From the IMG/VR virus record IMGVR_UViG_3300008267_000175, positions 1 through 34,165 of that record: a DNA stretch of 34,165 nucleotides; one strand, written 5' to 3'. The notes under the pieces were generated by a model. The model saw only the letters and a list, made by a program, of their open reading frames with translations. It did no database searches and had not been told where the DNA came from. Positions within the stretch are counted from its first letter, which is position 1. Each line of letters starts with the position of its first letter. Origin of the DNA: a virus. The position numbers and the translations under genes are program-made. Positions 23,573 through 31,856 of this stretch are shown piece after piece.

Positions 23573-25301
23573 AAAAGATGGATATCTTGGAAACCCAAAT
23601 CTAAAACCCGTAGGCGTACAACAACAATTTACCCCAGAACAAGTTCAAGAGTACATAAAATGTGCTAATGATCCTGTATATTTTGTTGAAAAATATGTAA
23701 AGATTGTTGCTGTAGATAAAGGTCTTGTTCCTTTTGAAATGTATGATTTTCAAAAAGATCTGATTACAAAATTACACGCTAATAGATTCGTGATTGGTAA
23801 ACTACCTCGTCAGGTTGGAAAGACAACTACAGTGGGTGCTTATCTTTTACATTATGTTTTATTCAATCAAAATATGAACGTTGCTATTCTTGCAAATAAA
23901 CAATCCACTGCTATTGAAATTTTAGGCAGAATTAAGATGGCATATGAATATTTGCCAAAGTGGTTGCAACAGGGAGTAATCGAATGGAATAAGGGTTCGA
24001 TTGTTTTAGAAAACGGTTCTAGAATTTTAGCAGCGGCAACATCATCCTCTGCTATTCGTGGTGGTTCGTTCAACTGTATTCTGCTTGACGAGTTTGCTCA
24101 CATTCCTACTCAGATTGCGGAAGAATTCTTTACCTCCGTTTACCCAACCATTACATCTGGTCAGTCAACCAAGATGTTTATCATATCAACTCCTAACGGA
24201 TTAAATATGTTCTATTATTATTGGAAGGGTGCAATCAATAGTCAAAACGGTTATGTACCATTTGAGGTTCACTGGAGTCAGGTTCCAAAATATCCAGGTG
24301 GTCCATTGCGTGATGAGCAATGGAAAAAAGAAATGATTTCTAAAACCTCGGAGAAACAATTCGAGCAAGAGTTTGAATGTGACTTCTTGGGTAGTTCCAA
24401 TACATTAATATCGGCAGACAAACTTCACACCTTGGTTTATACCAAACCAGTGTTGCGTACTAAAGATGGTATGAACATTTATCAGGAACCTGTTCGAAAA
24501 GATCCAGATAATGATAAATCATACGATCACATTTATTTTATAACCGCAGACGTTGCCGAAGGACAGGGAAAAGATTATACCGCACTTACGGTAATTGATG
24601 TAACTCAATTTCCTTATAAAGTAGTCGCAACATATAGAAACAATACAGTTTCCCCTTTATTATTTGCTTCAGTTCTGAAAACAGTTGCCAGAAAATATAA
24701 TAATGCTTATGTTCTCATTGAAATCAATAGTATCGGATTTGAAGTAGCAAATGTTCTTCATACTGATTTAGAGTATGAAAATATTGTCAAAACTGCCATG
24801 ATGGGAAGAAAAGGTCAAATTATTACAGAAGGATTTGGTGCTGTTAAAAAAGTTCAGATGGGTGTAAAAACCTCAGTCATGACCAAAAAAGTAGGTTGTC
24901 AAGTTCTTAAGAACATGATTGAAGAAGATAAGTTAATCGTCGAAGATGCTGACTTAATTTCTGAATTTACGACATTTATATCTAAAAAGCAAAGTTTTGA
25001 AGCGGAAGATGGTCATAACGACGACTTGGTAATGTGTTTAGTGTTGTTTGCTTGGGCGACTCGACAGCAATATTTTAAAAATTTGACAGATATGGATGTC
25101 AGATTGGCAATGTATGAAAAAAATATTGAAGAAATTGAAGATAGCATGTTGCCATTTGGTTACTATTCTGACGGAACAGATGACTTTGAAGATCATGAGG
25201 AAAATCAAAAATGGTCCCAAAATGGCGATGATTGGTTAATATTTGACAAAATTAATGTTCCAACCCCCTGGGATGATCTCAAAAAGATCAAAAGGATCTA
25301 A
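23562..25301 (+). CDS. 17: Terminase large subunit gp17 (packaging ATPase and nuclease)
   Basis: A 579-residue protein (T4 gp17 is 610). The ATPase domain has Walker A RQVGKTT at 83-89 (K87, T88), Walker B CILLDEFA at 172-179 (D176, catalytic E177) and coupling motif STPNG at 209-213. The RNase H-like nuclease domain has D330 in ITADVAEGQGKDY, E387 in LIEINS and D487/D488 in GHNDDLV, matching the acidic triad of T4 gp17. All key residues are present, so the protein should be active. It translocates DNA into the prohead at the portal and cuts concatemers. Its start lies inside gp16 with a weak GTGGAA site, so expression probably depends on gp16 translation. Confidence 0.97.
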   Translation: MTAKKDGYLGNPNLKPVGVQQQFTPEQVQEYIKCANDPVYFVEKYVKIVAVDKGLVPFEMYDFQKDLITKLHANRFVIGKLPRQVGKTTTVGAYLLHYVLFNQNMNVAILANKQSTAIEILGRIKMAYEYLPKWLQQGVIEWNKGSIVLENGSRILAAATSSSAIRGGSFNCILLDEFAHIPTQIAEEFFTSVYPTITSGQSTKMFIISTPNGLNMFYYYWKGAINSQNGYVPFEVHWSQVPKYPGGPLRDEQWKKEMISKTSEKQFEQEFECDFLGSSNTLISADKLHTLVYTKPVLRTKDGMNIYQEPVRKDPDNDKSYDHIYFITADVAEGQGKDYTALTVIDVTQFPYKVVATYRNNTVSPLLFASVLKTVARKYNNAYVLIEINSIGFEVANVLHTDLEYENIVKTAMMGRKGQIITEGFGAVKKVQMGVKTSVMTKKVGCQVLKNMIEEDKLIVEDADLISEFTTFISKKQSFEAEDGHNDDLVMCLVLFAWATRQQYFKNLTDMDVRLAMYEKNIEEIEDSMLPFGYYSDGTDDFEDHEENQKWSQNGDDWLIFDKINVPTPWDDLKKIKRI

Positions 25302-25329
25302 AGAGAATACAAATTTAAAAAAAAATACA

Positions 25330-25337
25330 TATAAATA
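25330..25337 (+). promoter_or_regulatory. Late promoter TATAAATA upstream of the sheath gene
   Basis: An exact late -10 octamer in the 61-base gap between gp17 and gp18. It ends 25 bases before ATG 25363 and is followed by a strong AAGGAGAG ribosome-binding site (25351-25358). Confidence 0.85.
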
Positions 25338-25362
25338 GAAATTTTATTTCAAGGAGAGAATT

Positions 25363-26598
25363 ATGTCAAGACCACAAGTTCAATTTAAAATTATAGATGA
25401 ATCTTTGGTTGTTCCGGTGACTGAGAATTTTTCCAGCACAATCGGGGGAGTTTGGAACCCAACGAACAACTTAAGGGTACTAGCAGGAACTACAGCAGAA
25501 AGAGATAATAAGTATTTTTTCGTTGCAGATGCAAATGAATGGTACGGAAGACTCACAGATTATATCGTAGGATTACAGGGTGGAGTAACCTTCGCCGCAG
25601 GAAATACATTCTACAGCGTTGGTAAATGTGCAGGAACATTCTTAAACGGTCAATACACTGGTAATGGTATTTCAGCGGGATTCTCCGGAGAGTGGTGGCC
25701 TATTAATAACTTCCTACAATATGGTGGAGGTTGTTATGTAGGATTTGATACTACATCAACACCTTCTAACGCCTTCCTAGAACTTGGTTTTGATGTAATA
25801 TTCCAAGGAGGAAATTGTGGTGGAGATGGAAATAATTATGGAACTGCTGTTACTAATGTTGTAACTGCCATGTCGAGTGGAGATAGACCAGTAATTGGTG
25901 TTGTATATGCACCATCAAATTCAGCAACAATTGGTGCTTCAATTACCGGAGTTACTTTGCCAAGTGGAACAAATAACTATAATTATATTCGTGTCTACGG
26001 CGAAAAACAACATTTAGACACCACCGGATTATATACAGTAACAACTCCTCTGACCGCAGATGTTGCTGGTTGTTTAGTAAGAACAGATAGAGATGCATAT
26101 CCTTGGTTCTCCCCAGCAGGAGATAAAAGAGGAAGAATATTAAATGTTCTCAGACTTAACAGATCTCTGACAACAACAGAACAGGATAATCTTTATGCAA
26201 ATCAAGTAAATCCTGTAGTAACATTCCCCGGATCTGGAACAGTTCTTTTTGGAGATAAAACCGGAGAAACAAGTACTTCGACATTATCAAGAATTAATGT
26301 TTCTAGATTGTTTATGTACGTTAAGAAATCCCTCGCTCCTGTTGCAAGATCAATTCTTTTTGAACAAAATGATTCAATAACTCGTTCACGATTTAAACTT
26401 GCAGCAGAAGGTTTCCTAGACAGAGTAGTTGGTCAAAGAGGAATTCAATCGTATAGAGTGATATGTGATGAATCTAACAATACACCAGAAATTATTGAAG
26501 CAAATTACTTTGTTGCTGATATTTTAATTAAACCAATCACATCAATTAATTATGTAACAATTACTTTGACAAATAAAGATCTTTCATCTACATTCTGA
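25363..26598 (+). CDS. 18: Tail sheath protein gp18, short form
   Basis: A 411-residue protein, much shorter than T4 gp18 (659). The C-terminal half carries the sheath core signature: PWFSPAGDKRGRILNVLRLN, NQVNPVVTFPGSGTVLFGDK, SRINVSRLFMYVKKSLAPVA, a short link, then RSRFKLAAEGFLDRVVGQRG and VICDESNNTPEIIEANYFVA. The N-terminal half has GVWNPTNNLRVLAGTT and Gly-rich beta text but no room for the outer protruding domains of T4 gp18. The contractile core and the N- and C-terminal strands that interlock subunits seem kept. Its own late promoter and strong AAGGAGAG site fit a protein needed in many copies. It is followed by the tube gene, as in T4. Confidence 0.92.
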   Translation: MSRPQVQFKIIDESLVVPVTENFSSTIGGVWNPTNNLRVLAGTTAERDNKYFFVADANEWYGRLTDYIVGLQGGVTFAAGNTFYSVGKCAGTFLNGQYTGNGISAGFSGEWWPINNFLQYGGGCYVGFDTTSTPSNAFLELGFDVIFQGGNCGGDGNNYGTAVTNVVTAMSSGDRPVIGVVYAPSNSATIGASITGVTLPSGTNNYNYIRVYGEKQHLDTTGLYTVTTPLTADVAGCLVRTDRDAYPWFSPAGDKRGRILNVLRLNRSLTTTEQDNLYANQVNPVVTFPGSGTVLFGDKTGETSTSTLSRINVSRLFMYVKKSLAPVARSILFEQNDSITRSRFKLAAEGFLDRVVGQRGIQSYRVICDESNNTPEIIEANYFVADILIKPITSINYVTITLTNKDLSSTF

Positions 26599-26620
26599 TA
26601 CATAAAATAAGAGGGTAAAC

Positions 26621-27172
26621 ATGCCAACATTAAACGATTTCAGAAATAATTTTTTTGGTGTAAGACCAAATAGATTTTTAGTAATTGGTACATTTCCAGA
26701 TGCAGTTACGCAAATAGCACCAGAAGATCTTAGAATTTATGTAAAAGCGGCAGATCTTCCAGGTTCAACCATAGGTGCCATCAACGTGGCATGGCAAGGA
26801 AGAGTTGTAAAATTTGCTGGTGAGCGTGTATATGCTGACTGGGCAATTAACGTCTACGAATCAAATGCTCCCGCAAAAGATCTTCGTAAGGCATTTGAAG
26901 AGTGGATGGAAATACTTAGCGGTAGAAACACCAATCAAATAGACTATAACGTTGCAACAGACTGGACAGTGTATTACAGCGATATAGTTCCAAATGATAC
27001 TAACTCACCAGAAAACACACAAGACGTTGGAAATTTTAATAAAGCAATCAAATTAAAGAATTGTTTTCCAGTGGATCTAGGACCAGTCACTCTTAACTAT
27101 GATCTCGCAGATTCGTTTTCAGAATTCACGGTCCAAATCGCATACGATTACTGGGAACCAATTTTAGAATAA
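26621..27172 (+). CDS. 19: Tail tube protein gp19
   Basis: A 183-residue protein (T4 gp19 is 163). Conserved text: TLNDFRNNFFGVRPNRFLVI, YVKAADLPGSTIG, VKFAGERVYADWAINVYES and DLRKAFEEWMEIL, ending with FTVQIAYDYWEP. In T4, gp19 hexamers stack into the inner tube through which DNA passes. The start is preceded by a GAGGG site. It shares a strand pattern (N(R/K)F...A(D/N)(L/I)P...W..I) with the 33398 gene product, so the window encodes two tube-fold proteins. Position between sheath and portal matches T4. Confidence 0.94.
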   Translation: MPTLNDFRNNFFGVRPNRFLVIGTFPDAVTQIAPEDLRIYVKAADLPGSTIGAINVAWQGRVVKFAGERVYADWAINVYESNAPAKDLRKAFEEWMEILSGRNTNQIDYNVATDWTVYYSDIVPNDTNSPENTQDVGNFNKAIKLKNCFPVDLGPVTLNYDLADSFSEFTVQIAYDYWEPILE

Positions 27173-27186
27173 TATAAGGAAAATAA

Positions 27187-28764
27187 ATGTCTTTTTTCTC
27201 TGATCTTTTTGGTTTTGCTTTTAATAAAAATCCTACTGAGGGAATAAACACATTAGGTGGACTATCGGGAGATGGTCCATCTAATGCCTCATTTGTCGCT
27301 CCTGAAAATTATGATGGAACACAGGTTCTTGAAACTGGCGGATTCATGTCGTCAGTTTATGATTTTGCTGGTTCATTTATTGATGAAAATTCATTAGTTA
27401 GACAATATCGAAGTATGTCACTTTATCCAGAAGTGGATATGGCAATTGAAGATATAGTTACTCAAGCAATAGTGTTCGATGGGCAAAATACTGCTATTCG
27501 TCTAATATTAGATAATACAGATCTTTCTGATAATATTAAAGGAAAGGTCATGCAAGAATTTGATAAAGTATCTAAACTTTTAGATTTTTCAAATAGAGGG
27601 TATGATATTTTTAGAAGATGGTATGTCGATGGAAAAATATATTATCAATGCATAATTGATATGGAACATCCAGAACGTGGAATTCAAGAACTAAGAGCGA
27701 TTGATCCCATTAAAATCAAAAAGATTCGTAAAGTACAAAAGCAAGTAAAACGAGTGAACAACAGTGCAATTCCTCTTGTTAAAAACATTGAGGAATATTA
27801 TGTTTACACTGATTTTGAAGTGAGCAATACCATGGCAAGCACACCTCAAACTGGAGTTAAGATTTCTCCAGATTCAATCGCATATTGCCATTCTGGTTTT
27901 ATAGATCAAACAAGTAAGAGAGTTGTGGGTCATTTACACAAGGCAATACGCCCACTCAACATGCTTCGTCAAACCGAAGATGCAATGGTTGTTTATAGAA
28001 TATCAAGAGCACCAGAACGTAGAATTTTCTATGTTGATGTTGGTAATCTTCCTAAACAAAAAGCAGAACAATATATTAAAGATCTCATGAATAGATATCG
28101 TAATAAATTAACATACGATTCTTCAACGGGTGAGATTAAAGATCAACGAAATCATATGTCGATGTTAGAAGATTATTGGTTACCAAGAAGAGAAGGTGGT
28201 AAAGGAACAGAAATTACCACTCTTGCTGGTGGTCAAAATCTAGGACAAATGGAGGATGTTGAATATCTTCTTAGAAAGTTATACAGAGCATTGAATGTAC
28301 CGTTGACCCGAATGGAAGTTCAAACTGGTTTTAATCTTGGAAGAAGTTCTGAAATCACCAGAGATGAAGTTAAATTTTATAAGTTTATTGAAAGACTTCA
28401 AAATAAATTTTCAACTTTATTTTTGGATATACTTAAGAAACAATGTTTACTTAAAGGTATTATGACATCAGATGATTGGTCTAGAGTATATCAAGATATG
28501 AAATTAAAATACAGCAAAGATTCATATTTCACAGATCTTAAAGAAAATGAAATTCTAGCTGAACGTATTAATATGTTAAATACTATTGGTCAATATAATG
28601 GTCTATTCTTCTCAACAAAATATGTTAGAAAGAATATACTAAAACAAACAGATGAAGAAATTGCAAAGATGGATCAAGAAATGGAAATTGATCGTCAGAA
28701 GCAAATTCAACAACAAATACAAATGCAGCAATTGGGACTAGTTGATCAAGAACAACAAAAATAA
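27187..28764 (+). CDS. 20: Portal protein gp20
   Basis: A 525-residue protein, nearly the same length as T4 gp20 (524). Conserved blocks: LVRQYRSMSLYPEVDMAIED, DIFRRWYVDGKIYYQCIID, IQELRAIDPIKIKKIRKV, DAMVVYRISRAPERRIFYVD, PKQKAEQYIKDLMNRYRNKL, FYKFIERLQNKFSTLFLDIL. The C terminus is Gln-rich (RQKQIQQQIQMQQLG). The portal dodecamer sits at one head vertex, starts prohead assembly, and is the docking point for gp17 and later the neck. An AAGGA site precedes the start. Its 3' end overlaps the promoter of the next transcript by none to one base, an economical junction. Confidence 0.96.
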   Translation: MSFFSDLFGFAFNKNPTEGINTLGGLSGDGPSNASFVAPENYDGTQVLETGGFMSSVYDFAGSFIDENSLVRQYRSMSLYPEVDMAIEDIVTQAIVFDGQNTAIRLILDNTDLSDNIKGKVMQEFDKVSKLLDFSNRGYDIFRRWYVDGKIYYQCIIDMEHPERGIQELRAIDPIKIKKIRKVQKQVKRVNNSAIPLVKNIEEYYVYTDFEVSNTMASTPQTGVKISPDSIAYCHSGFIDQTSKRVVGHLHKAIRPLNMLRQTEDAMVVYRISRAPERRIFYVDVGNLPKQKAEQYIKDLMNRYRNKLTYDSSTGEIKDQRNHMSMLEDYWLPRREGGKGTEITTLAGGQNLGQMEDVEYLLRKLYRALNVPLTRMEVQTGFNLGRSSEITRDEVKFYKFIERLQNKFSTLFLDILKKQCLLKGIMTSDDWSRVYQDMKLKYSKDSYFTDLKENEILAERINMLNTIGQYNGLFFSTKYVRKNILKQTDEEIAKMDQEMEIDRQKQIQQQIQMQQLGLVDQEQQK

Positions 28765-28772
28765 TATAAATA
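28765..28772 (+). promoter_or_regulatory. Late promoter TATAAATA after gp20
   Basis: An exact late -10 octamer beginning at the base after the gp20 stop. It ends 17 bases before ATG 28790, so the predicted leader is about a dozen bases and contains AGGAG. Confidence 0.85.
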
Positions 28773-28777
28773 AATTT

Positions 28778-28782
28778 AGGAG
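28778..28782 (+). promoter_or_regulatory. Shine-Dalgarno AGGAG that sets start 28790
   Basis: AGGAG is 7 bases before ATG 28790. A frame open from 28742 would place the start inside gp20 and upstream of the promoter, so 28790 is the true start. Confidence 0.85.
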
Positions 28783-28789
28783 AAATAAT

Positions 28790-29338
28790 ATGTCAAATTC
28801 AAAAGATATTTTTAAGGCACTTGTCGCAGAGGACTTGGTAAATGCTAAAAAGTTAATTAACGAAGCACTTCTTTCTAAATTGGGTGGTTCACTTGAAGAA
28901 AAATTAGTAAATTTTGCCCCATCAGTGTTTAATGAAGAGAAGGGTGAAAAGAAAGAACTAACAGCAAATCAAATGAGAATTGCTAAATTAGCAGGAGATA
29001 AAGATAAGATTGACGCTGCTGATTTTAAAGCACTTCGTGCTCGTAAAGGTAAAAAAGATGAAAAAAATGAATCTGTAGAAGAAAATGAAGAACTAGAAGC
29101 AATTGCTGAAGAATTCGAACAAGAATTATTTTCTTTAGTTGAAGAAATCGAAGAAGAACTCGGTGAAAAATTATCAGAAGATGAAATTAAAGAACTTGCT
29201 GATGAATTACTAGAAGCAATGAATGAAGACGAAGAAGAAGACAGTGAAGATGAAGAAAATTCTGAAGAAGAAGAAGAAAATACTCCAAAAACAACAGCAC
29301 CAGCAACGAAAAGAACAATCGGTGACGTTGATTATTGA
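28790..29338 (+). CDS. Acidic prohead core protein, gp67/gp68 position
   Basis: A 182-residue protein between portal and prohead protease, where T4 encodes the core proteins gp67 and gp68. The N terminus (MSNSKDIFKALVAEDLVNAK then KLINEALLSKLGG) is helical. A Lys/Arg patch, DFKALRARKGKKDEK, lies near residues 77-91. The second half is extremely acidic (EEFEQELFSLVEEIEEELGE, then runs of Glu/Asp such as NEDEEEDSEDEENSEEEEEN) and ends TIGDVDY. High acidity and helical content fit an internal scaffold/core protein, probably processed by gp21. The start at 28790 is set by AGGAG and by the promoter position. The gene name is uncertain because such proteins diverge quickly. Confidence 0.7.
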   Translation: MSNSKDIFKALVAEDLVNAKKLINEALLSKLGGSLEEKLVNFAPSVFNEEKGEKKELTANQMRIAKLAGDKDKIDAADFKALRARKGKKDEKNESVEENEELEAIAEEFEQELFSLVEEIEEELGEKLSEDEIKELADELLEAMNEDEEEDSEDEENSEEEEENTPKTTAPATKRTIGDVDY

Positions 29339-29350
29339 AAAGGAACCCCA

Positions 29351-29995
29351 ATGAAACTCATTACAGAAACAGTTGAAGACATTCAAACCCTCGTTGAATC
29401 TAATGAGTCTGGGGGTAAAACATATAAACTTCGTGGTGTCATGATGGAAAGTGACACACAGAATCGTAATGGTCGTATATACGAAGGTAAGATTCTAAAA
29501 AAAGAAACCAGCAGATATATCAATGAGTATGTAAATAAAAATCGTGCTCTTGGCGAATTAAACCATCCATCAGGTCCAACAGTTAATTTAGATCGCGTTT
29601 CTCACATGATTACCAATTTAAAAGAAAATGGTAAACAAATACTGGGAGAAGCAAAAATAATTGACACACCAATGGGTAAGATTGTAAAAAATCTAATTGA
29701 TGCTGGTGCTAAACTTGGTGTATCTTCAAGAGGAATGGGAAGTTTAGAAAAACGAGGTGGAGTAAATTATGTAAAGGAAGACTTTACATTAGCGGCGATT
29801 GATATTGTTGCCGATCCATCCGCACCGAATGCATTTGTTGATGGAATCTTAGAAGGTAAAGAATGGATCTGGGATAATGGTCTTCTAATTGAAAAAGAAA
29901 TATCTGAATATGAAAAGAAATTAAAAAGAATTCCAAAGAAAAAATTAGAAGAACAAACAATTAATTTATTTGCTAAATTTTTAAGAAGCATATGA
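29351..29995 (+). CDS. 21: Prohead core protease gp21
   Basis: A 214-residue protein, close to T4 gp21 (212). It has the herpesvirus-assemblin-like phage protease layout: GVMMESDTQNRNGRIY (30-44), GELNHPSG with catalytic-type H72, LGVSSRGMGSL with candidate nucleophile S125 or S126, and AAIDIVADPSAPNAFVDG (148-165). In T4 this enzyme cleaves scaffold, core and capsid proteins after assembly and then itself. The C terminus is Lys/Glu-rich helix. The start is preceded by AAAGGA, and its stop overlaps the next ATG (ATGA). Position between core protein and scaffold gene supports the call. Confidence 0.94.
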   Translation: MKLITETVEDIQTLVESNESGGKTYKLRGVMMESDTQNRNGRIYEGKILKKETSRYINEYVNKNRALGELNHPSGPTVNLDRVSHMITNLKENGKQILGEAKIIDTPMGKIVKNLIDAGAKLGVSSRGMGSLEKRGGVNYVKEDFTLAAIDIVADPSAPNAFVDGILEGKEWIWDNGLLIEKEISEYEKKLKRIPKKKLEEQTINLFAKFLRSI

Positions 29996-30699
29996 CAAAT
30001 TATTCTAACGACAAGTATCTTACTGAAGAAGTGAATTCTTACATTCAAAAAAGAATTCCTCATATGGCATCTTCTATAGTGGAAGTAAGACTTCCTCCGA
30101 TTCCAAAAGCATTGCAACCATTAGCAAATATTAATAAACCAATCGTAAGAGCATTGCAACCAATAGCAAAAAGAATTGGATATGGTGCTCAACAGATGGG
30201 ATCTTTGGTCAAAGAACTAGGTTATAAAGTTGCAAGAGATTTGCAAAAATCTGCTGGTGAACTTAAATCCGATTTGCATCAAATTGCAGATACAAATCTT
30301 ACAAAAGACGAAAATATATTATTAAGAAAACAAGGATTAGATCCTGATTATGTTCGTCAAATAATAACAACGTATCCAACACATGCAGAAGTTCGAGCAA
30401 AATATCCAAAAGTACCTACTAATAAATCAAGACGTGAAAAATATGAATCGTTATTAAATATGGCGAAAGAAAGACATGAGGTGGAAACCGCACTAACTCA
30501 TGCTAGATTTATGAATCCGCTATTGGCAAAAACCATGAAGAGTAGAGAAGAGTCTTCTACTAGTGAACTTAAAAATATTGCTAAAAGAAAACAAATTGCC
30601 GCGAAGGTAGACGAGTACAGTAAAAATATAGAAGCGGAAAGAAGAAAAAGATTAGTCAGAGCAAGAGCATTTAATATTGCTAAATTAAGAAATAAATAG
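29992..30699 (+). CDS. Unknown basic helical protein between gp21 and gp22
   Basis: A 235-residue protein, rich in Lys and Arg and with no Cys. It begins in an ATGA overlap with gp21. A near-duplicate lies at about residues 40-62: KALQPLANINKPIV then RALQPIAKRIG. Later text is charged helix (TNKSRREKYESLLNMAKERH, KNIAKRKQIAAKVDEY, EAERRKRLVRARAF). T4 has no gene here, but T4 does have a small basic core protein (gp68) beside acidic gp67 upstream of gene 21. This gene could be a displaced analogue, or a DNA-binding internal head protein (both inference). I do not recognise a family. Confidence 0.55.
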   Translation: MTNYSNDKYLTEEVNSYIQKRIPHMASSIVEVRLPPIPKALQPLANINKPIVRALQPIAKRIGYGAQQMGSLVKELGYKVARDLQKSAGELKSDLHQIADTNLTKDENILLRKQGLDPDYVRQIITTYPTHAEVRAKYPKVPTNKSRREKYESLLNMAKERHEVETALTHARFMNPLLAKTMKSREESSTSELKNIAKRKQIAAKVDEYSKNIEAERRKRLVRARAFNIAKLRNK

Positions 30700-30726
30700 T
30701 GGTCTAAATATTAAATATACTAAATA
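30691..30726 (+). promoter_or_regulatory. Cluster of degenerate late promoter octamers before gp22
   Basis: AATAAATA (30691-30698) and TCTAAATA (30703-30710) each differ from TATAAATA at one base, and ACTAAATA (30719-30726) at two. They lie in the 54-base gap before gp22 and the end of the preceding gene. Which of them, if any, is used cannot be told from sequence. Confidence 0.35.
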
Positions 30727-30753
30727 GTTTTTAGAAAAAGTGGAGAACCAAAA

Positions 30754-31812
30754 ATGGCAGAAAACAACCCATACGCAGAGTACGCATCTACACAATTATA
30801 CCAAGACGCTTTAGGAAAGGGAGCAATGATTGGTGCTATCCCAGTAGCAAATCAAGGAACTGCCGCTGGTAATATGGCATCAATTAGTGGTCCGGGTGGC
30901 GCAAAAAAGAAAGGCAAAAAACAACAAGTTCAAGAAGAAGATGTTGATTATCTTGCCAGTCTTTTTGATGGTGAAGAACTCAGTGAGAACTTCAAATTCA
31001 AAGCAAAAACAATCTTTGAAGCAGCAATCAATGAACGTGTCTCTATAATTGAAGCACATATTCTTGAAGCAGCAAAAGAACTTATTGAAGAACAAGCTGA
31101 AGCAGCAAAAGAAGTTATTGCAGAATCAACAGCAAATACAGCAAATAATCTTGTCGAACACATCGATGGTTATTTAAATTACGTTGTTGAAGAATGGATG
31201 ACTGAAAATAAAGTAGCAGTTGAACGCGGTCTTCGTACCGAAATTGCTGAAAACTTTATCAATGGTCTTAAGGATCTATTTGAAAGTTCATTCATTGATG
31301 TTCCACAAGAAAAATACAATATTCTTGATGACATCTATGAAGCAAACGAAGAACTTCAAAATAATCTTAATAAAATGATCAAGGAAAATATTGATCTTAA
31401 GAATGAAGTCACCGCACATCTTTGCGCTGAAGCATTCATGAGACAAGCATCCGGTCTTGCTGATACAGAAGTTGAAAAACTTGCTAAATTAGCAGAAGGG
31501 GTTGAATTTGAGAATGTTGAGCAATATGAAAAGAAAGTTGCTCTTCTTAAAGAATCATACTTCAATAGAGCACCTTCATCCACAACAAAGCAAACACTTT
31601 CTTCACAGTCTTTCGGTCAGGTTCCACTAACTGAAGACGCATCATTTGTTGGTTCCAATAATTCAGATCCACTCATGGAAAATGTAGTAAATACTCTTTC
31701 ACTTTTAAACAAAAATAGACCAAAGGTAGATAGAGTCATTCCAGAAAATTCTTCAGTTGCTCGTTTAGCGTCTTTAATCAATCCAAATAGTGTCAAGGAC
31801 AACAATATTTGA
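30754..31812 (+). CDS. 22: Major prohead scaffold protein gp22
   Basis: A 352-residue protein (T4 gp22 is 269). Typical text: DVDYLASLFDGEELSENFKF, then KAKTIFEAAINERVSIIEAH and ILEAAKELIEEQAEAAKEV, a long helical and Glu/Ala-rich core. Several (L/I)-x-E followed by A or G sites fit the T4 gp21 cleavage rule, for example IFE-A, ILE-A and LAE-G. An N-terminal Lys patch (AKKKGKKQQ) precedes the core. It forms the inner core around which gp23 assembles and is then degraded. A GGAGA site precedes the start. The C-terminal part (SSTTKQTLSSQSFGQVPLTE, then LLNKNRPKVDRV) is less conserved and may bind gp23. Confidence 0.92.
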   Translation: MAENNPYAEYASTQLYQDALGKGAMIGAIPVANQGTAAGNMASISGPGGAKKKGKKQQVQEEDVDYLASLFDGEELSENFKFKAKTIFEAAINERVSIIEAHILEAAKELIEEQAEAAKEVIAESTANTANNLVEHIDGYLNYVVEEWMTENKVAVERGLRTEIAENFINGLKDLFESSFIDVPQEKYNILDDIYEANEELQNNLNKMIKENIDLKNEVTAHLCAEAFMRQASGLADTEVEKLAKLAEGVEFENVEQYEKKVALLKESYFNRAPSSTTKQTLSSQSFGQVPLTEDASFVGSNNSDPLMENVVNTLSLLNKNRPKVDRVIPENSSVARLASLINPNSVKDNNI

Positions 31813-31824
31813 AAAATAAAAAAT

Positions 31825-31832
31825 AATAAATA
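31825..31832 (+). promoter_or_regulatory. Probable late promoter AATAAATA for gp23
   Basis: One mismatch (first base) to the late octamer. It ends 24 bases before ATG 31857 and is followed by a strong AGGAGAG site. The surrounding poly-A-rich text lowers specificity. Confidence 0.45.
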
Positions 31833-31856
31833 AAAAGGAATACAGGAGAGAAAACA

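Noticed and set aside
25270-25300. Short GATC inverted repeats at the end of gp17 as a terminator
   Set aside because: Stems of 4-5 bp without a T tract. The downstream late promoter does not need a terminator there.
28742-28789. Upstream extension of the acidic core protein
   Set aside because: The extra 16 residues would be encoded inside gp20 and upstream of the late promoter. AGGAG before ATG 28790 settles the start.
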